Assembly: GCA_018826295.1 (NCBI GenBank)
Contig: JAHJZX010000026.1
Span: 28,630 to 92,629, forward strand
Direction: 5' to 3'
DNA: 64,000 nucleotides
Source of the DNA: Gammaproteobacteria bacterium
GTDB taxonomy: Bacteria > Pseudomonadota > Gammaproteobacteria > Enterobacterales > Alteromonadaceae
Shown here: piece by piece, positions 52,901 through 61,007 of the stretch
Layout: each line of letters begins with the position of its first letter
Position numbering within the stretch: position 1 is the stretch's first letter
Program-made: the position numbers and the translations under genes
Notes under the pieces: generated by a model
Seen by the model: only the letters and a program-made list of their open reading frames with translations
Databases searched by the model: none
What the model was told of the DNA's origin: nothing

Positions 52901-54149
52901 TGGACCAGGTACCGTTCTGATTACGGTATAACAACCGGAACTTTCTAATGTTTACTCCGGCAAAATTGGCGAGCTCAGTACTGCCAAAGGTGAAAGTTGT
53001 CTGGGCCCCCTGGGTATCAGTATCAATTGCAGTGGAGGTTGCAACGACACTTCCGCCAGCATTGTACCCAACGACACGCACATTTCTTAACTCGTAACCA
53101 TTACTCCAGACTGGATTTGCCGGAAACTCATTCGCAGTTAACTGGGTTAGCTGGAAGTCAGTTGTGTTGGTAACTTCAATTGCATTGGTGCCAGCGTTTT
53201 GAGCCGTTGAATTAAAGCCGTGATAAAAATAAGCCCCGCTATTTGTCTTCAAATGTACAGCAGTAGCCGTGGGGCCGAAATAACCATTGCCTACCCCATT
53301 ATCCAACCCCATAAAACCACAGGCTTTATAAGTACCACTGGTCAACCCGTAATACATATATCCAGGGGCATCTCCGTTGCTGGCGCAAGTAGAATCAAGA
53401 TTGAAACTATTCAGGGTATAAGTTGCCAGCACCGCCGAAAAATCTTTTAATGCCTTTTCTGAAAAGGCCAATTCAGTTTCAATATTGCCGCGCTGGATTT
53501 CCAAATCCCAATCGCCCTGCTGCTGGATATTTCCGGTTAAGTCGTTTGATGCAGCCACATCCAAGTGCGTATTGCGCTGCACTATATCCAGTAATTCCTC
53601 GCCCGCTTCGGTGGATGCTAAATCACAACCGTATAACAACAAATCGCCGCCTTCGCGCACTGCGCCATTCAGGGCAGCAAATGTTTCTACTTCCGTCTTA
53701 AGTGTTTCTGCACTAATTGTCGAATTACCCAGCTGCAAACTACCGGCCTGGGCGTGTGACACTATATGCACCGCTGCCAGGTTGTTATAATTCGCCAAAA
53801 TCGCTTTCAACTGGCTCAATCCGGCAGATGAAGAGTCAATTTCAATAATATCCACACCTGGTTTTACTGCACGATAAAATTGCTGTTTATCAGGCACTGC
53901 CGTATCAATGATGACCAGTTCTTGAACCCGGGTTGCCTGCACCAACTGAAGTTCATCCTCTGCAGTTTTGGCGATGGGCTTAGCCTTGTTTTTTACCGTA
54001 TGGCTATGCGCTGCAAGATCTGTAGCTGGAGCTTGTCGGGCAGCAGCCAGGTAGCTGCGTTGATAAGTATTGCTGCTGGCCGCTGGCATAGCATAGCCGG
54101 CCAAAGGTAGCATCAGGCCGGATAACGCGGTAAGAATATTTCTTTGCAT
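46965..54149 (-). CDS. Giant multidomain surface protein (DUF4347, Ig/Fn3 repeats, cadherin-like domains, GlyGly-CTERM)
   Basis: 2394 residues. Signal peptide at 1-20. DUF4347 at about 70-240 (VVIIDTAVPDKQQFYRAVKPG, HIVSHAQAG, LLLYGCDLAS). Three Ig-like repeats at about 430-790 (PTISSVTSS..., period about 123). Fn3 modules alternate with a TITFxNPGAQNFG module at about 790-1400 (period about 175). Two He_PIG domains (about 1406 and 1500), cadherin-like stretches with DTDPDGDTLTI, a type-3 Ca repeat (DTDNDGINDALEG, about 1966), and a choice-of-anchor domain (about 2013-2160) follow. The C-terminus SSGGSLGHWLLAMLTLVLLR plus RR is a GlyGly-CTERM sorting signal, removed by rhombosortase after export. 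A secreted or surface-attached adhesin or matrix protein is likely. Confidence 0.9.
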   Translation of the reverse strand: MQRNILTALSGLMLPLAGYAMPAASSNTYQRSYLAAARQAPATDLAAHSHTVKNKAKPIAKTAEDELQLVQATRVQELVIIDTAVPDKQQFYRAVKPGVDIIEIDSSSAGLSQLKAILANYNNLAAVHIVSHAQAGSLQLGNSTISAETLKTEVETFAALNGAVREGGDLLLYGCDLASTEAGEELLDIVQRNTHLDVAASNDLTGNIQQQGDWDLEIQRGNIETELAFSEKALKDFSAVLATYTLNSFNLDSTCASNGDAPGYMYYGLTSGTYKACGFMGLDNGVGNGYFGPTATAVHLKTNSGAYFYHGFNSTAQNAGTNAIEVTNTTDFQLTQLTANEFPANPVWSNGYELRNVRVVGYNAGGSVVATSTAIDTDTQGAQTTFTFGSTELANFAGVNIRKFRLLYRNQNGTWSTGMRLLSFDAIQDVTPPTISSVTSSTANGTYKVGDVISLQVNFSENVIVTGTPQLTLETGTTDRTINYSSGSGTSTLTFNYTVQAGDTTADLDYVATNSLAVNGGTIRDGSSNNAILTLASPGAANSLGANKAIVVDGVVPAVTSVNSSTADGSYKIGDTVSVQVNFSEAVTVTGTPQLTLETGSTDRAIDYTSGTGTSTLTFSYTIQAGDNSADLDYVATNSLAFNAGTIRDAAGNSAALTLASPGAANSLGANKALIVDGVIPTVTSTAPTGGAVSTDLSVDFSVNFNESVSNISSDDFSLSTTGSAAGTIASVSASSGSAVTVTVVSISGNGSIKLNLNGATNITDAAGNVGPAAYSSGSAHTVAIPTAPDAPAIGTATAGDGQANVTFTAPGNNGGSAITTYTATASPDGAFGTCAGPAACTATVSGLNNGTAYTFTVTATNAIGTSVASGASNAVTPKANQIITFANPGAQNFGTAPTLTATSSAGIGYTVSFTSTTTGVCTVTTGGALTFVTAGTCTIDADQAGDAVTNAATTVTHSFAVNAIVPGAPTIGTATAGDSEASISFVAPASAGGANITGYTVTSSPGGLTSTGAGSPITVTGLTNGVSYTFTATATNSAGTGAASAASNAITPASPQTITFNNPGAQNFGTTPTLTATSSAGAGYTVTFTSSTTGVCTVTSGGALTFVTAGTCTINADQAGDSSFLPASQVSRSFSVNPIVPGAPTAALATAGDTLASVAFSAPAFNGGITVTGYTVTSNPGGFTGVGAGSPIVVNGLTNGTPYTFTITATNSAGTGPASAASNAITPAAVQTITFTNPGAQNFGTTPTLTATSDSGLTPTFTSSTTGVCTITSGGALTFVTAGNCTINADQAGNASYLAASQISHTFTVNAVIPSAPTIGTATAGNAQATVNFAAPASNGGTAISGYTAISTPGNLTASGASTPLIITGLTNGTAYTFTVTATNAAGTSAASAASNSVTPEQANRTPTIGGTASTSVLQGTAYSFVPTANDADNDPLTFSISNKPVWAAFDTATGALTGTPTAEHVGTTAGIVISVSDGSLTAALPAFSLSVTAVNAAPTISGTPATSVNQSEAYSFTPTATDADNDTLTFSISNKPVWASFDNATGALTGTPLKEHVGSSNDIVISVSDGELSAALPAFNLQVVNVNEAPSAIDDNFSLPFSPDGVYQLGVLANDTDPDGDTLTITFATASIGSVTIVDNKLRFSAPDNFNGLVSLRYSITDGEFNASANVSLQIDGVNPDAPVITVPDDLTVNATGLFTKVDVGVAIALDRNGNRIAVQLDKNTLLFSPGEHLLYWSATDADGLSSTTTQLLRVQPRVSLSKAQTVANHSTVSVDVILNGESPIYPLDVGYSVGGSAGAGEHDLIAGTVRINAGTRASISFNVFADLTTDATKDLLITLVSGPNLAADARTSVTITEGNLPPQVNLAVMQQGITTSLVTPTGGPVTVMATITDANTADTHSLTWQLPDNIAFSEDAAGISFDPADLTGAHQVQVSVTDSAGAAVQASAYFRVIVALPVLDAISDTDNDGINDALEGSDDSDDNGIPDYLDNMPSPNILPQQSNTTSSFLVECDPGVRCGLGLFARSGNSGGVQILDEELGTLNDLITDPAFEPVGGIFDFAIRSLPTPGQSVRIVLPQRAAIPTNAVYRKFQQGRWVNFVTDANNSIHSAAGNPGYCPPPGAADWLPGLTAGHWCVQLTIEDGGPNDDDGLINAAVVDPGAVSMQRSDNSKPVANADSYNQQWNQTHQLMVLDNDIDADGDSLTISQASVAFGVVTISEDGLSLWYTAPQDFIGNDTLSYTINDGNNGSASTTATIALYYNTAPVITDSSASTNDQTPIDINVLQHASDADGDTLSISSATAQTGSVSISAAQQLRYTPKAGFSGTDKINVQISDGRGGVATATVLVTVQAVPVVIPPPPPQEKSSGGSLGHWLLAMLTLVLLRRRNYLSR
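49940..51760. repeat. Tandem repeats of about 525 bp within the giant gene
   Basis: Three successive units each encode one TITFxNPGAQNFG module plus one Fn3 module; the anchor bases TTTTG-GC-CC-GGATTA recur near 51470, 50945 and 50425. Sequence identity is high, so copy number may vary by recombination. Confidence 0.75.
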
Positions 54150-54161
54150 TGCTATGTTCCT

Positions 54162-54998
54162 TTACTCAGCACTTACAGATGTTTTAGTTGCGGCAATAAT
54201 ATGGGCGGCGGTGCCGGTTGTGTCTTGCCAGAAATCCATGTCCTGATATTTAGCGAATAAATCCGGCGGCAAAATGCTACGGCGTGATTTGAACTCCACT
54301 TTTTTTCTGACGGAGTGCAAACCTTTAACGCCGAGCTTTTGGTCAAACTCGCTTTCTTCGTAATCTACCTGGTCGAAGTTGTGCGCAAATGGCACTTCGC
54401 CGAGAAACTGATACAGTAATTCGACTGCGCGCGCCGGGTGGCGGGTTAGAATATCGTAATCAATCAACAGCAACCGCTCAGAGAATTCACCGTAATAGGC
54501 TTCTTTCAACGCTGTCCAGGCGGAACCTACTGCGCCCGCGCCGTTAATCAACGAATCGCAACGGCTGTATACCGTTTGTCGGTTGGCGGCATTAAACATC
54601 CGGCTATAATCAAACGGGTTCTTGCGGTAGATCACCTCAAAACTATCCATAATCCACGCCGGGTTACGCACACAGCAAATCACTTTAAAGTCGTCAAACA
54701 ACTCTACCAATTGGTGCAGCCTGGCTGTCCAACTGCGATTGGTGTCGAAAACCACCGGTTGTGTGTTATCGGCGTAGTAGGCATCGAACAACGCCCGGCA
54801 AATTGTCTTACGTTTGGTTTCATCAAAAAACGAATAGGATTCGCTGGCAGCGCCCATTTGCTCTAAAGCACCATTAACCAAACCGGCGACCGGACTGCTC
54901 ATTGCAGCATGAAAACGCGGATTTTGCTTCAGAATACCGGCAAGCAGAGTGGAGCCGGAGCGAGGCAGACCGGAGATAAAGTGAAACTGTCGGGACAT
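54162..54998 (-). CDS. Sulfotransferase
   Basis: 278 residues from ATG 54998; a TTG-started longer version adds 11 residues. The 5'-PSB loop SGLPRSGSTLLAGIL binds the sulfate donor PAPS, and the 3'-binding region is seen in VRNPAWIMDSF and the Tyr/Asp-rich stretch that follows. It resembles the sulfotransferase family that includes tyrosylprotein sulfotransferases (DDFKVICCVRNPAWIMDS, RHPARAVELLYQFL). It transfers sulfate from PAPS in the cytoplasm. The giant protein gene begins 12 bases downstream, so they are probably one operon. Confidence 0.85.
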   Translation of the reverse strand: MSRQFHFISGLPRSGSTLLAGILKQNPRFHAAMSSPVAGLVNGALEQMGAASESYSFFDETKRKTICRALFDAYYADNTQPVVFDTNRSWTARLHQLVELFDDFKVICCVRNPAWIMDSFEVIYRKNPFDYSRMFNAANRQTVYSRCDSLINGAGAVGSAWTALKEAYYGEFSERLLLIDYDILTRHPARAVELLYQFLGEVPFAHNFDQVDYEESEFDQKLGVKGLHSVRKKVEFKSRRSILPPDLFAKYQDMDFWQDTTGTAAHIIAATKTSVSAE

Positions 54999-55130
54999 AA
55001 TGGCGGACAATCTTGTTTTAATTTTGGGCAATTGTCTGCTAATTAAGCATTAGCTGCAAGATATAAGTTCAGGCCGCGTTCAGTTATTGTGAAGTGAACG
55101 GGTGATACTTATTTTGCCGCTTTTTTACTG

Positions 55131-56021
55131 CTATCTGACTAAAATCAGCACAGTGCCGGCAACTGTAAGCAAGGCTCCTAACCAGGCGCCCCAGGCGGGG
55201 CTGCGTTTGTATACCAGCCATAGCAGTGGCAGCACCAGCACAGGGCTTACTGAGGATAAAATCGCCACCATGCCGGCATCGCCATAACGTAGCGCATACA
55301 AGATTAATGTCATGCCCAGCACCATCGACAGGGCGGCATTGGCTAGCACCAGTAAAAACACTTTTTTCGTCATGGGTAAATACGCCTGGGCGACACGAAG
55401 CCCCAGCATAAAAATCAGCTGGTGCAGCACAAAGGCCGTTGTCATGCGTACCGCACTGGCGGCTACCGCGTCTATATCGGTTTCCATCACCGGCTTTAGC
55501 ATTAAGGTAGCCACCGCCTGGCAAAGCGCCGATAGTAACCCCAGTGCAATGCCAGATTTCAGCTGGCTCTGGTTGGCTTCCCAGGCATGTTGCTCGGCTT
55601 TGCGCTTGCCAAATAAAATCGCCACCATTACGCCGCTCATCAGCAGGCTGCTACCGACTAAGGTTAGGCCCCACTGGGTTTCGCCAAGAAATATGTAGGC
55701 CAGTATTACCGAAAACAGCGCGTGGGTAGCAAACAGCACACCGGCACGGCGTGGGCCCAGCCGGTTCATCGCGGCAAATAAGGCGGTATCACCAATAAAA
55801 ATGCCGATAACGCCTGATAACACCAGCACGGTGCTGCTGCTAAGTGACAGGCTGACCCAGCCGCCGCTGCTCAGTGCAATGCACCACAAGATGCTACCGG
55901 CACACAGCATACGCCAGCGGGTAAAGTAAAAGGCGCCTAAGTGGGTTGAAGCCTGAGCCGACATTAAGCTGCCCAATGCCCAGCAGGTTGCAGCGGCGAG
56001 AGCGAGATACTCGTAAGACAA
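55131..56021 (-). CDS. EamA (DMT superfamily) transporter
   Basis: 296 residues, ten predicted helices in two EamA repeats (about 1-140 and 155-290). Conserved features: FTRWRML, GVIGIFIGDTALFAAMNRLG, and FLGETQWGLTLVGSSLL at the end of the first repeat. The family exports small metabolites such as amino acids. The start is a TTG codon (56021); ribosome site weak. Substrate unknown. Confidence 0.87.
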   Translation of the reverse strand: MSYEYLALAAATCWALGSLMSAQASTHLGAFYFTRWRMLCAGSILWCIALSSGGWVSLSLSSSTVLVLSGVIGIFIGDTALFAAMNRLGPRRAGVLFATHALFSVILAYIFLGETQWGLTLVGSSLLMSGVMVAILFGKRKAEQHAWEANQSQLKSGIALGLLSALCQAVATLMLKPVMETDIDAVAASAVRMTTAFVLHQLIFMLGLRVAQAYLPMTKKVFLLVLANAALSMVLGMTLILYALRYGDAGMVAILSSVSPVLVLPLLWLVYKRSPAWGAWLGALLTVAGTVLILVR

Positions 56022-56099
56022 AAGGTTAGTCCGGCAAAAAACAGGATGGCGGCATTATACGCTAGCCGCCGCCGGCCAAAGAGACTATTCCGCTATACC

Positions 56100-56597
56100 T
56101 TAGCGTTTTTTCGGGATCCAGGCCCAGGTCATCTTAGCGTTAACCGGCTCGACACCGGCGCTGTCGGTGATGGTTACTGCTACCGTCACTTCGCCTTTAT
56201 CGTCGCTGTGCATAGCCGCAATTTGCTCGTCGGTTAGCGTGGCTACCGCGGTTAAGTCACCGCTGGAGCGTTTGATATAGTCAATCTGCATTTGTTTTAG
56301 CAATGGCAACTTGCTGTCGGGCAGATGAATACCGACTAAAAAGCCGGTGGCCGATTCGGCCAGCAAACCTGTGGCCGCCGCATGCACCGAGCCGATATGA
56401 TTTTGCGCCTTTTTACGGTTTTTCAGCCGCAGCACCGAGCGGCTGCCTTTTAGCTCTAATACTTCTACTCCGGCGGTACCGGCAAATTTAATTACCCGGC
56501 CAAATACTGTGCTTAGGGCAAAGGCCTGCAATGATTTTGGCAGCTGATAGCACTTAGATACGATGCGCTGAAGTTTGTTGGGTTTGGTTTGGCTCAT
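56100..56597 (-). CDS. DUF4442 hotdog-fold protein
   Basis: 165 residues. KNRKKAQNHIGSVHAAATGLLAESATGF is the typical DUF4442 hotdog segment (NHxGS-HxxA), related to acyl-CoA thioesterases such as PaaI. The catalytic Asp/Glu of active thioesterases is not obvious, so activity is uncertain. It lies between the EamA gene and the DnaQ-like gene on the same strand. Confidence 0.85.
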   Translation of the reverse strand: MSQTKPNKLQRIVSKCYQLPKSLQAFALSTVFGRVIKFAGTAGVEVLELKGSRSVLRLKNRKKAQNHIGSVHAAATGLLAESATGFLVGIHLPDSKLPLLKQMQIDYIKRSSGDLTAVATLTDEQIAAMHSDDKGEVTVAVTITDSAGVEPVNAKMTWAWIPKKR

Positions 56598-56659
56598 TGT
56601 GGTCTGACCTGTTGTGGATTTTGCGCACTATGCCAACTGGCTGCAATAAATGCAAGCGC

Positions 56660-57412
56660 CTAACACCATAGCTGGCTAACCGGCGTGTCGGGGCTAAACC
56701 GCGCTGCCAGCTGGGCGCGAAATAACTCGGCACAGGCCAGCGCATCGGTGGCGGCATGGTGCGGCCGGTAGGGCGGTAAGCCATAGCGTAAGCGGCTGTC
56801 GGCCAGGCGGATAGACAGCCGCTGTTTACCACGCAGTTGCTGCCACAGGCTTAATGTTTTACGCCGGTGTAACCGTGCTTCCAGCGCCATGGTATCAATA
56901 ACCGGAAAGTAAATACCGTGGCCCAACCGGGCGCTGAGGGCAACATGCAAAAATGGCCGCTCAATGCCACGGTAATGCACTATCACCACTTTACCTGCCA
57001 TCACTGCCAGCAATTGCGGTAATACTGCAGTGAGGTCCGGCGCCTGGGCAATATCTGAATGAGTAATACGGTGCAGCGTAACCGACTCGTCGCTAAGGGC
57101 ATAGCGGGGCTTTAACAGCCATTGCCGGGCCTTTGAGGCATAAATTTGGCTTAGATCCATTGGCAGCAGGCCAATACTGACAATGCCGCTGTTAGCCGGG
57201 TTAAGCCCGGTGGTTTCAATATCCAGCGCCAGTAACGGCACCTGGCTGATGGGTGTGTCGGCCCCCACCATGCCGGCCCGATAAAACTGCTGTAGCAGCG
57301 GATGCTGGCTGTGCTCCGCCTGCTGCTGGTAGTATTGCTGCCAGTCGCTGATGGCCGGGTCTTGCTGTTGTCCGGCAGGTTGCTTTAATGCCGAAGCGCC
57401 TAAATACAACAT
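56660..57412 (-). CDS. 3'-5' exonuclease, DnaQ/DEDDh type
   Basis: 250 residues. DEDDh motifs: LALDIETTGLNP (Exo I), VVIVHYRGIERPFL (Exo II region, where the usual Asn-Asp is altered), and PPYRPHHAATDALAC (Exo III with His and Asp). It resembles the DNA polymerase III epsilon subunit in fold but carries no beta-clamp motif I can see. Its gene follows the DUF294 gene by 2 bases; this pair is common in gammaproteobacteria. Role unknown, perhaps nucleotide or RNA turnover. Confidence 0.88.
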   Translation of the reverse strand: MLYLGASALKQPAGQQQDPAISDWQQYYQQQAEHSQHPLLQQFYRAGMVGADTPISQVPLLALDIETTGLNPANSGIVSIGLLPMDLSQIYASKARQWLLKPRYALSDESVTLHRITHSDIAQAPDLTAVLPQLLAVMAGKVVIVHYRGIERPFLHVALSARLGHGIYFPVIDTMALEARLHRRKTLSLWQQLRGKQRLSIRLADSRLRYGLPPYRPHHAATDALACAELFRAQLAARFSPDTPVSQLWC

Positions 57413-57414
57413 GC

Positions 57415-59286
57415 TTAGGCCCGCATGTGAAATTTAAGGAATTTTTGCGCATTGCTCAGCACTGAAAACGCCTCTTTTAAGTGCTTGCGCTCAAATTCAG
57501 ATAGCCGCTCCGGCACTACGTTGTTGTCTGGTGTTTCGCCGGCTTGCAAGGCCAGTGCCTGCTGGCGAATGCGTGTCATGGCGATCACTTCATAGGCGTC
57601 GCGTAAATCTTCGCCGCGGCCATTGGGCAGCACTTTAGCGGCGATAATATCGCGCAGCCGCTCAAACGAGTTGGTTGCTACCGAGCCAATGGCCAGCGAA
57701 TGCACGCGAATAAGATCGGCCATCGGCGCCGTGCCGCGGCGTTTAATATTCAGGCTGTTATTTTGCCGGCCGTCGTTTTCCATCACAAAGTCTTTAAAAA
57801 AGCCCAGCGGCGGTGTGCGCTGCAGCGCATTACGTGTCATGCAGGCGAGAAACTGTGGCCGGGTTTTTGCTGTGCCGGCGATTAGCTGATTTAACTCATC
57901 GGCCCAGCGGCTTTCACCCCAGACGGCGTCCAGGTCGAAAAAGATATTGGCGTGCAGCAAACGTTCGGCATCAGGCTTTGCTATCCAGTCAGTAAAGTAC
58001 TGCTGCCATACCCGCAGCGGTTGGCGCCACTGTGAGTTGGTGGCCATAATATTACCGCTGCAATAACTGTAACCGCAGGCTGCCAGGCCATCGCAGACAA
58101 AGGCCGCCAGTTGCTGAAAATACGCATCGTGCTGTGCCGGGTCAAAGTTGTTGTGCAGGATCAGCGCATTATCCTGATCGGTAACAATAAGCTGCTCATC
58201 GCGGGCCATTGAGCCCAGCGCTAAAAAGCAATACGGCACCGGCGGCGGGCCAAGCTGCTGCTCGGCCAGCTCTAACAGCCGTTGTTTAAAGCTGCGGCCG
58301 ATGGCGGCCATGGCACTGCCAATCATATGTGAGTTGGCGTCTTCATTTACCATCCGCACAAAGCAGGCTTTAACATCTTTACCCAGCGCACTGAGCTCGC
58401 TTACCGAGTGCTGGCGGAATATACCGCTTACTACATACAAACTGTTTTGTGACTCGTAGCGGATAATATCCGACAACGCCAGCACGCCCACCGGCCTGGC
58501 CTGTTTTAACACCGGCAGATGATGCACATTGTGGCGCAGCATCAGCATCATGGCTTCAAACAGATACTGCTGTTGGTCAATGGTGACCAATTTGGTTGTC
58601 ATAATGTCGCGTACGCTGGTTTCTGACTTCAGCCTGGGCGCCACTAAACGTGAGCGGATATCCCGATCGGTAATAATGCCGGCCAAAGTACCTGGTTCTG
58701 CACCGGTTTCAGCGCTGCTAACATGCAAAATAAGCAAGCATGACACGCTGTGCTCTGTCATGGTTTGTGCTGCCTGCCAGACATTGGCGCTACTGGCCAG
58801 GCACACCGGCTCGCGTTGCAGTAAAGTGCTGATTTTTGCGCTGAGTAAGTCGGCTTCGGCCTGTTTTGCTGCCTTGGTAGATTTGCGCCGCTCGGTATCG
58901 CCTACCTCTACGTAATCAGCGAAAAACTCATTGCTGTCAAACAGCTGCTGAAATACCTGGTCGGGAATAAAGTAGATTAAAGTGTCTTCCAGTGCGCTGG
59001 CCGGAAAGCGCACCTTGCCGCCACGCAGCAGGCCCTGCTCACCAAAAATACCGCCTTCGCTTAAACGGTTGTATAAGTCACCGTTGCGGCGAAAGGTTTC
59101 TACCGCGCCACTGCGGATAAGATGCAGCGCCTGCAGCGGCTCGTTAAAGCGCAGTATTTCGCTGCCGGCCTGAAAGTAGCCGACATTAATACTCTGCGCT
59201 AACTGCAGCTGCTGCTCTGGTGGCAACTCCTGAAACGGCGAATGCCGCTGCAGAAATTGCAGGATTTCAATTTGCTCTATTTCCAA
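57415..59286 (-). CDS. DUF294 nucleotidyltransferase-like protein with cNMP and CBS domains
   Basis: 623 residues. An N-terminal cyclic-nucleotide-binding domain (about 15-130, ILRFNEPLQALHLIRSGAV), a pair of CBS domains (about 165-300, TAGIITDRDIRSRLVAP-like and VGVLALSDIIRYE), a DUF294 domain with the nucleotidyltransferase motif ALGSMARDEQ...TDQDNALIL (about 355-380), and a C-terminal DUF294_C domain. It probably modifies a protein by adding nucleotides, as related GlnD-like proteins do. The exonuclease gene follows directly. Confidence 0.92.
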   Translation of the reverse strand: MEIEQIEILQFLQRHSPFQELPPEQQLQLAQSINVGYFQAGSEILRFNEPLQALHLIRSGAVETFRRNGDLYNRLSEGGIFGEQGLLRGGKVRFPASALEDTLIYFIPDQVFQQLFDSNEFFADYVEVGDTERRKSTKAAKQAEADLLSAKISTLLQREPVCLASSANVWQAAQTMTEHSVSCLLILHVSSAETGAEPGTLAGIITDRDIRSRLVAPRLKSETSVRDIMTTKLVTIDQQQYLFEAMMLMLRHNVHHLPVLKQARPVGVLALSDIIRYESQNSLYVVSGIFRQHSVSELSALGKDVKACFVRMVNEDANSHMIGSAMAAIGRSFKQRLLELAEQQLGPPPVPYCFLALGSMARDEQLIVTDQDNALILHNNFDPAQHDAYFQQLAAFVCDGLAACGYSYCSGNIMATNSQWRQPLRVWQQYFTDWIAKPDAERLLHANIFFDLDAVWGESRWADELNQLIAGTAKTRPQFLACMTRNALQRTPPLGFFKDFVMENDGRQNNSLNIKRRGTAPMADLIRVHSLAIGSVATNSFERLRDIIAAKVLPNGRGEDLRDAYEVIAMTRIRQQALALQAGETPDNNVVPERLSEFERKHLKEAFSVLSNAQKFLKFHMRA

Positions 59287-59339
59287 GCGGCTCTATTCCC
59301 CGGCTGTTCTGTTTTCAATCTGCTCTATTGCTGACGTAC

Positions 59340-60968
59340 TCAGGCTCTGGGTTCCGGCAGCAGGCCTTTTACCACCGCCACGCAGGCGGCCAGTAATACC
59401 AGCGTAAATGGCAAGCCGGTAGACACCGCCATCGCCTGCAGCGCGACCAGGCCACCACCTAATATCAGTGCGATGGCTACCAGACCTTCAAAGGTACACC
59501 AAAACACCCGCTGTGGTGTCGGCGCATTAACTTTACCGCCGGCGGCTATGGTATCTATTACCAGCGAGCCCGAATCAGATGAGGTAACAAAAAACACCAC
59601 CACCAGAATAATGGCAATAAAAGAGCTGATTTGCGCCAGTGGCAATACATCTAACATGGCAAACAGTTGCAGTGGCAACTCAGCACTGGCCGCCGCCTGA
59701 TAGCCTTGCCGCACTACCTGGCTGATGGCGGTGCCACCAAATACCGTCATCCATAATACGCAGGCCAGCGAGGGGATCAGCAATACCGAGATCAGAAATT
59801 CGCGTACGGTACGGCCGCGCGATACCCGGGCGATAAACATGCCGACAAAAGGCGACCAGCTGATCCACCAGGCCCAGTAAAAGGCGGTCCAGCCCTGCGA
59901 GAAATTAACATCTTCGCGGCCAAGCGGGTTAGCCAACGCCGGTAAATGCTGCAGATAAGCCGCCAGGTTAGCGACAAAGCCGGTAGCAATAGCCAGAGTT
60001 GGTCCGACAATAATCACAAACAGCAGCAACAATGCCGCCAGCAGCATATTAATTTCGGACAGGCGTTTTACCCCGGCTTCCAGCCCGGCCAATACCGATA
60101 TCAGTGCTATGGCAGTAATGCCGATAACCAGCAGGATTTGCGTGGTGCTGCCCTGCGGCCAGTCAAACAGATAATGTAAGCCGGCAGCGGCCTGCGATGC
60201 GCCCAACCCCAAGGACGTGGCTAAACCAAACAGCGTGGCAAACACAGCCAGAATATCAATAATATGCCCCGGCCAGCCCCAGATACGCTCGCCCAGTAGC
60301 GGATAAAACACCGAGCGGATGGTCAGCGGTAAGCCTTTATTAAAAGAAAACAGCGCCAGGCCAAGCGCCAAAATGGCGTAAATGGCCCAGGGGTGCAGCG
60401 CCCAGTGGTAAATAGTGGCCGCCATGCCTAAGCGCTCTGCCGCTAACGCATCGCCGGCAGCACCGGCCAGCGGCGCCCAGTCGGTGCGCACACCGTCGGT
60501 AACGCTAACGCCGCCGTAAGCGCTGCTAAAGTGTGATAACGGCTCAGAGACACCGTAAAACATCAGGCCGATACCCATACCGGCGGCAAACAGCATAGAG
60601 AACCAACCGGCGTAGCCAAAATCCGGTGTGGCTTCAGTACCACCCAGGCGCACCTTGCCCAGCGGTGACACTATTAACCCCAGACACAGCAGCACAAAAA
60701 TATTGGCGGCGGAAATAAAAAACCAGTCAAGGTTGCTGGTAAGCCAGCCACGCATGCTGCTGAATACCGGTTCGGCCTGTTGCTGAAAGCTGATGGTTAA
60801 CACCACAAACAGCACCACCACCAGCGCAGAGATTAAAAACACTCTGTTATGTATATCCAGGCCGAAGGGGCCCACTTTTACCAGGATATTATCCTGGCCT
60901 ACCTGGTAATCGGTGTCTATCGGGTTAACTTTGCCATCCGGGATCATCGGATCTTTATAATCTGTCAT
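59340..60968 (-). CDS. BCCT-family betaine/choline/carnitine transporter
   Basis: 542 residues, twelve transmembrane helices. The family signature WTAFYWAWWISWSPFVGMFI is present, along with GMGIGLMFYGVSEPLSHFS. It imports a quaternary ammonium compound with Na or H ions. No long C-terminal osmosensing tail is seen. It begins 39 bases after the porin gene and is followed by the DUF294 gene 53 bases later. Confidence 0.95.
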   Translation of the reverse strand: MTDYKDPMIPDGKVNPIDTDYQVGQDNILVKVGPFGLDIHNRVFLISALVVVLFVVLTISFQQQAEPVFSSMRGWLTSNLDWFFISAANIFVLLCLGLIVSPLGKVRLGGTEATPDFGYAGWFSMLFAAGMGIGLMFYGVSEPLSHFSSAYGGVSVTDGVRTDWAPLAGAAGDALAAERLGMAATIYHWALHPWAIYAILALGLALFSFNKGLPLTIRSVFYPLLGERIWGWPGHIIDILAVFATLFGLATSLGLGASQAAAGLHYLFDWPQGSTTQILLVIGITAIALISVLAGLEAGVKRLSEINMLLAALLLLFVIIVGPTLAIATGFVANLAAYLQHLPALANPLGREDVNFSQGWTAFYWAWWISWSPFVGMFIARVSRGRTVREFLISVLLIPSLACVLWMTVFGGTAISQVVRQGYQAAASAELPLQLFAMLDVLPLAQISSFIAIILVVVFFVTSSDSGSLVIDTIAAGGKVNAPTPQRVFWCTFEGLVAIALILGGGLVALQAMAVSTGLPFTLVLLAACVAVVKGLLPEPRA

Positions 60969-61007
60969 GCTGTTGTCCTTGTTTTATCTGCAAAGCCGCA
61001 GCAGCGG

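Noticed and set aside
57216..57452. 78-aa frame across the DUF294/exonuclease junction
   Set aside because: It overlaps two real genes in another frame and has no recognisable content.
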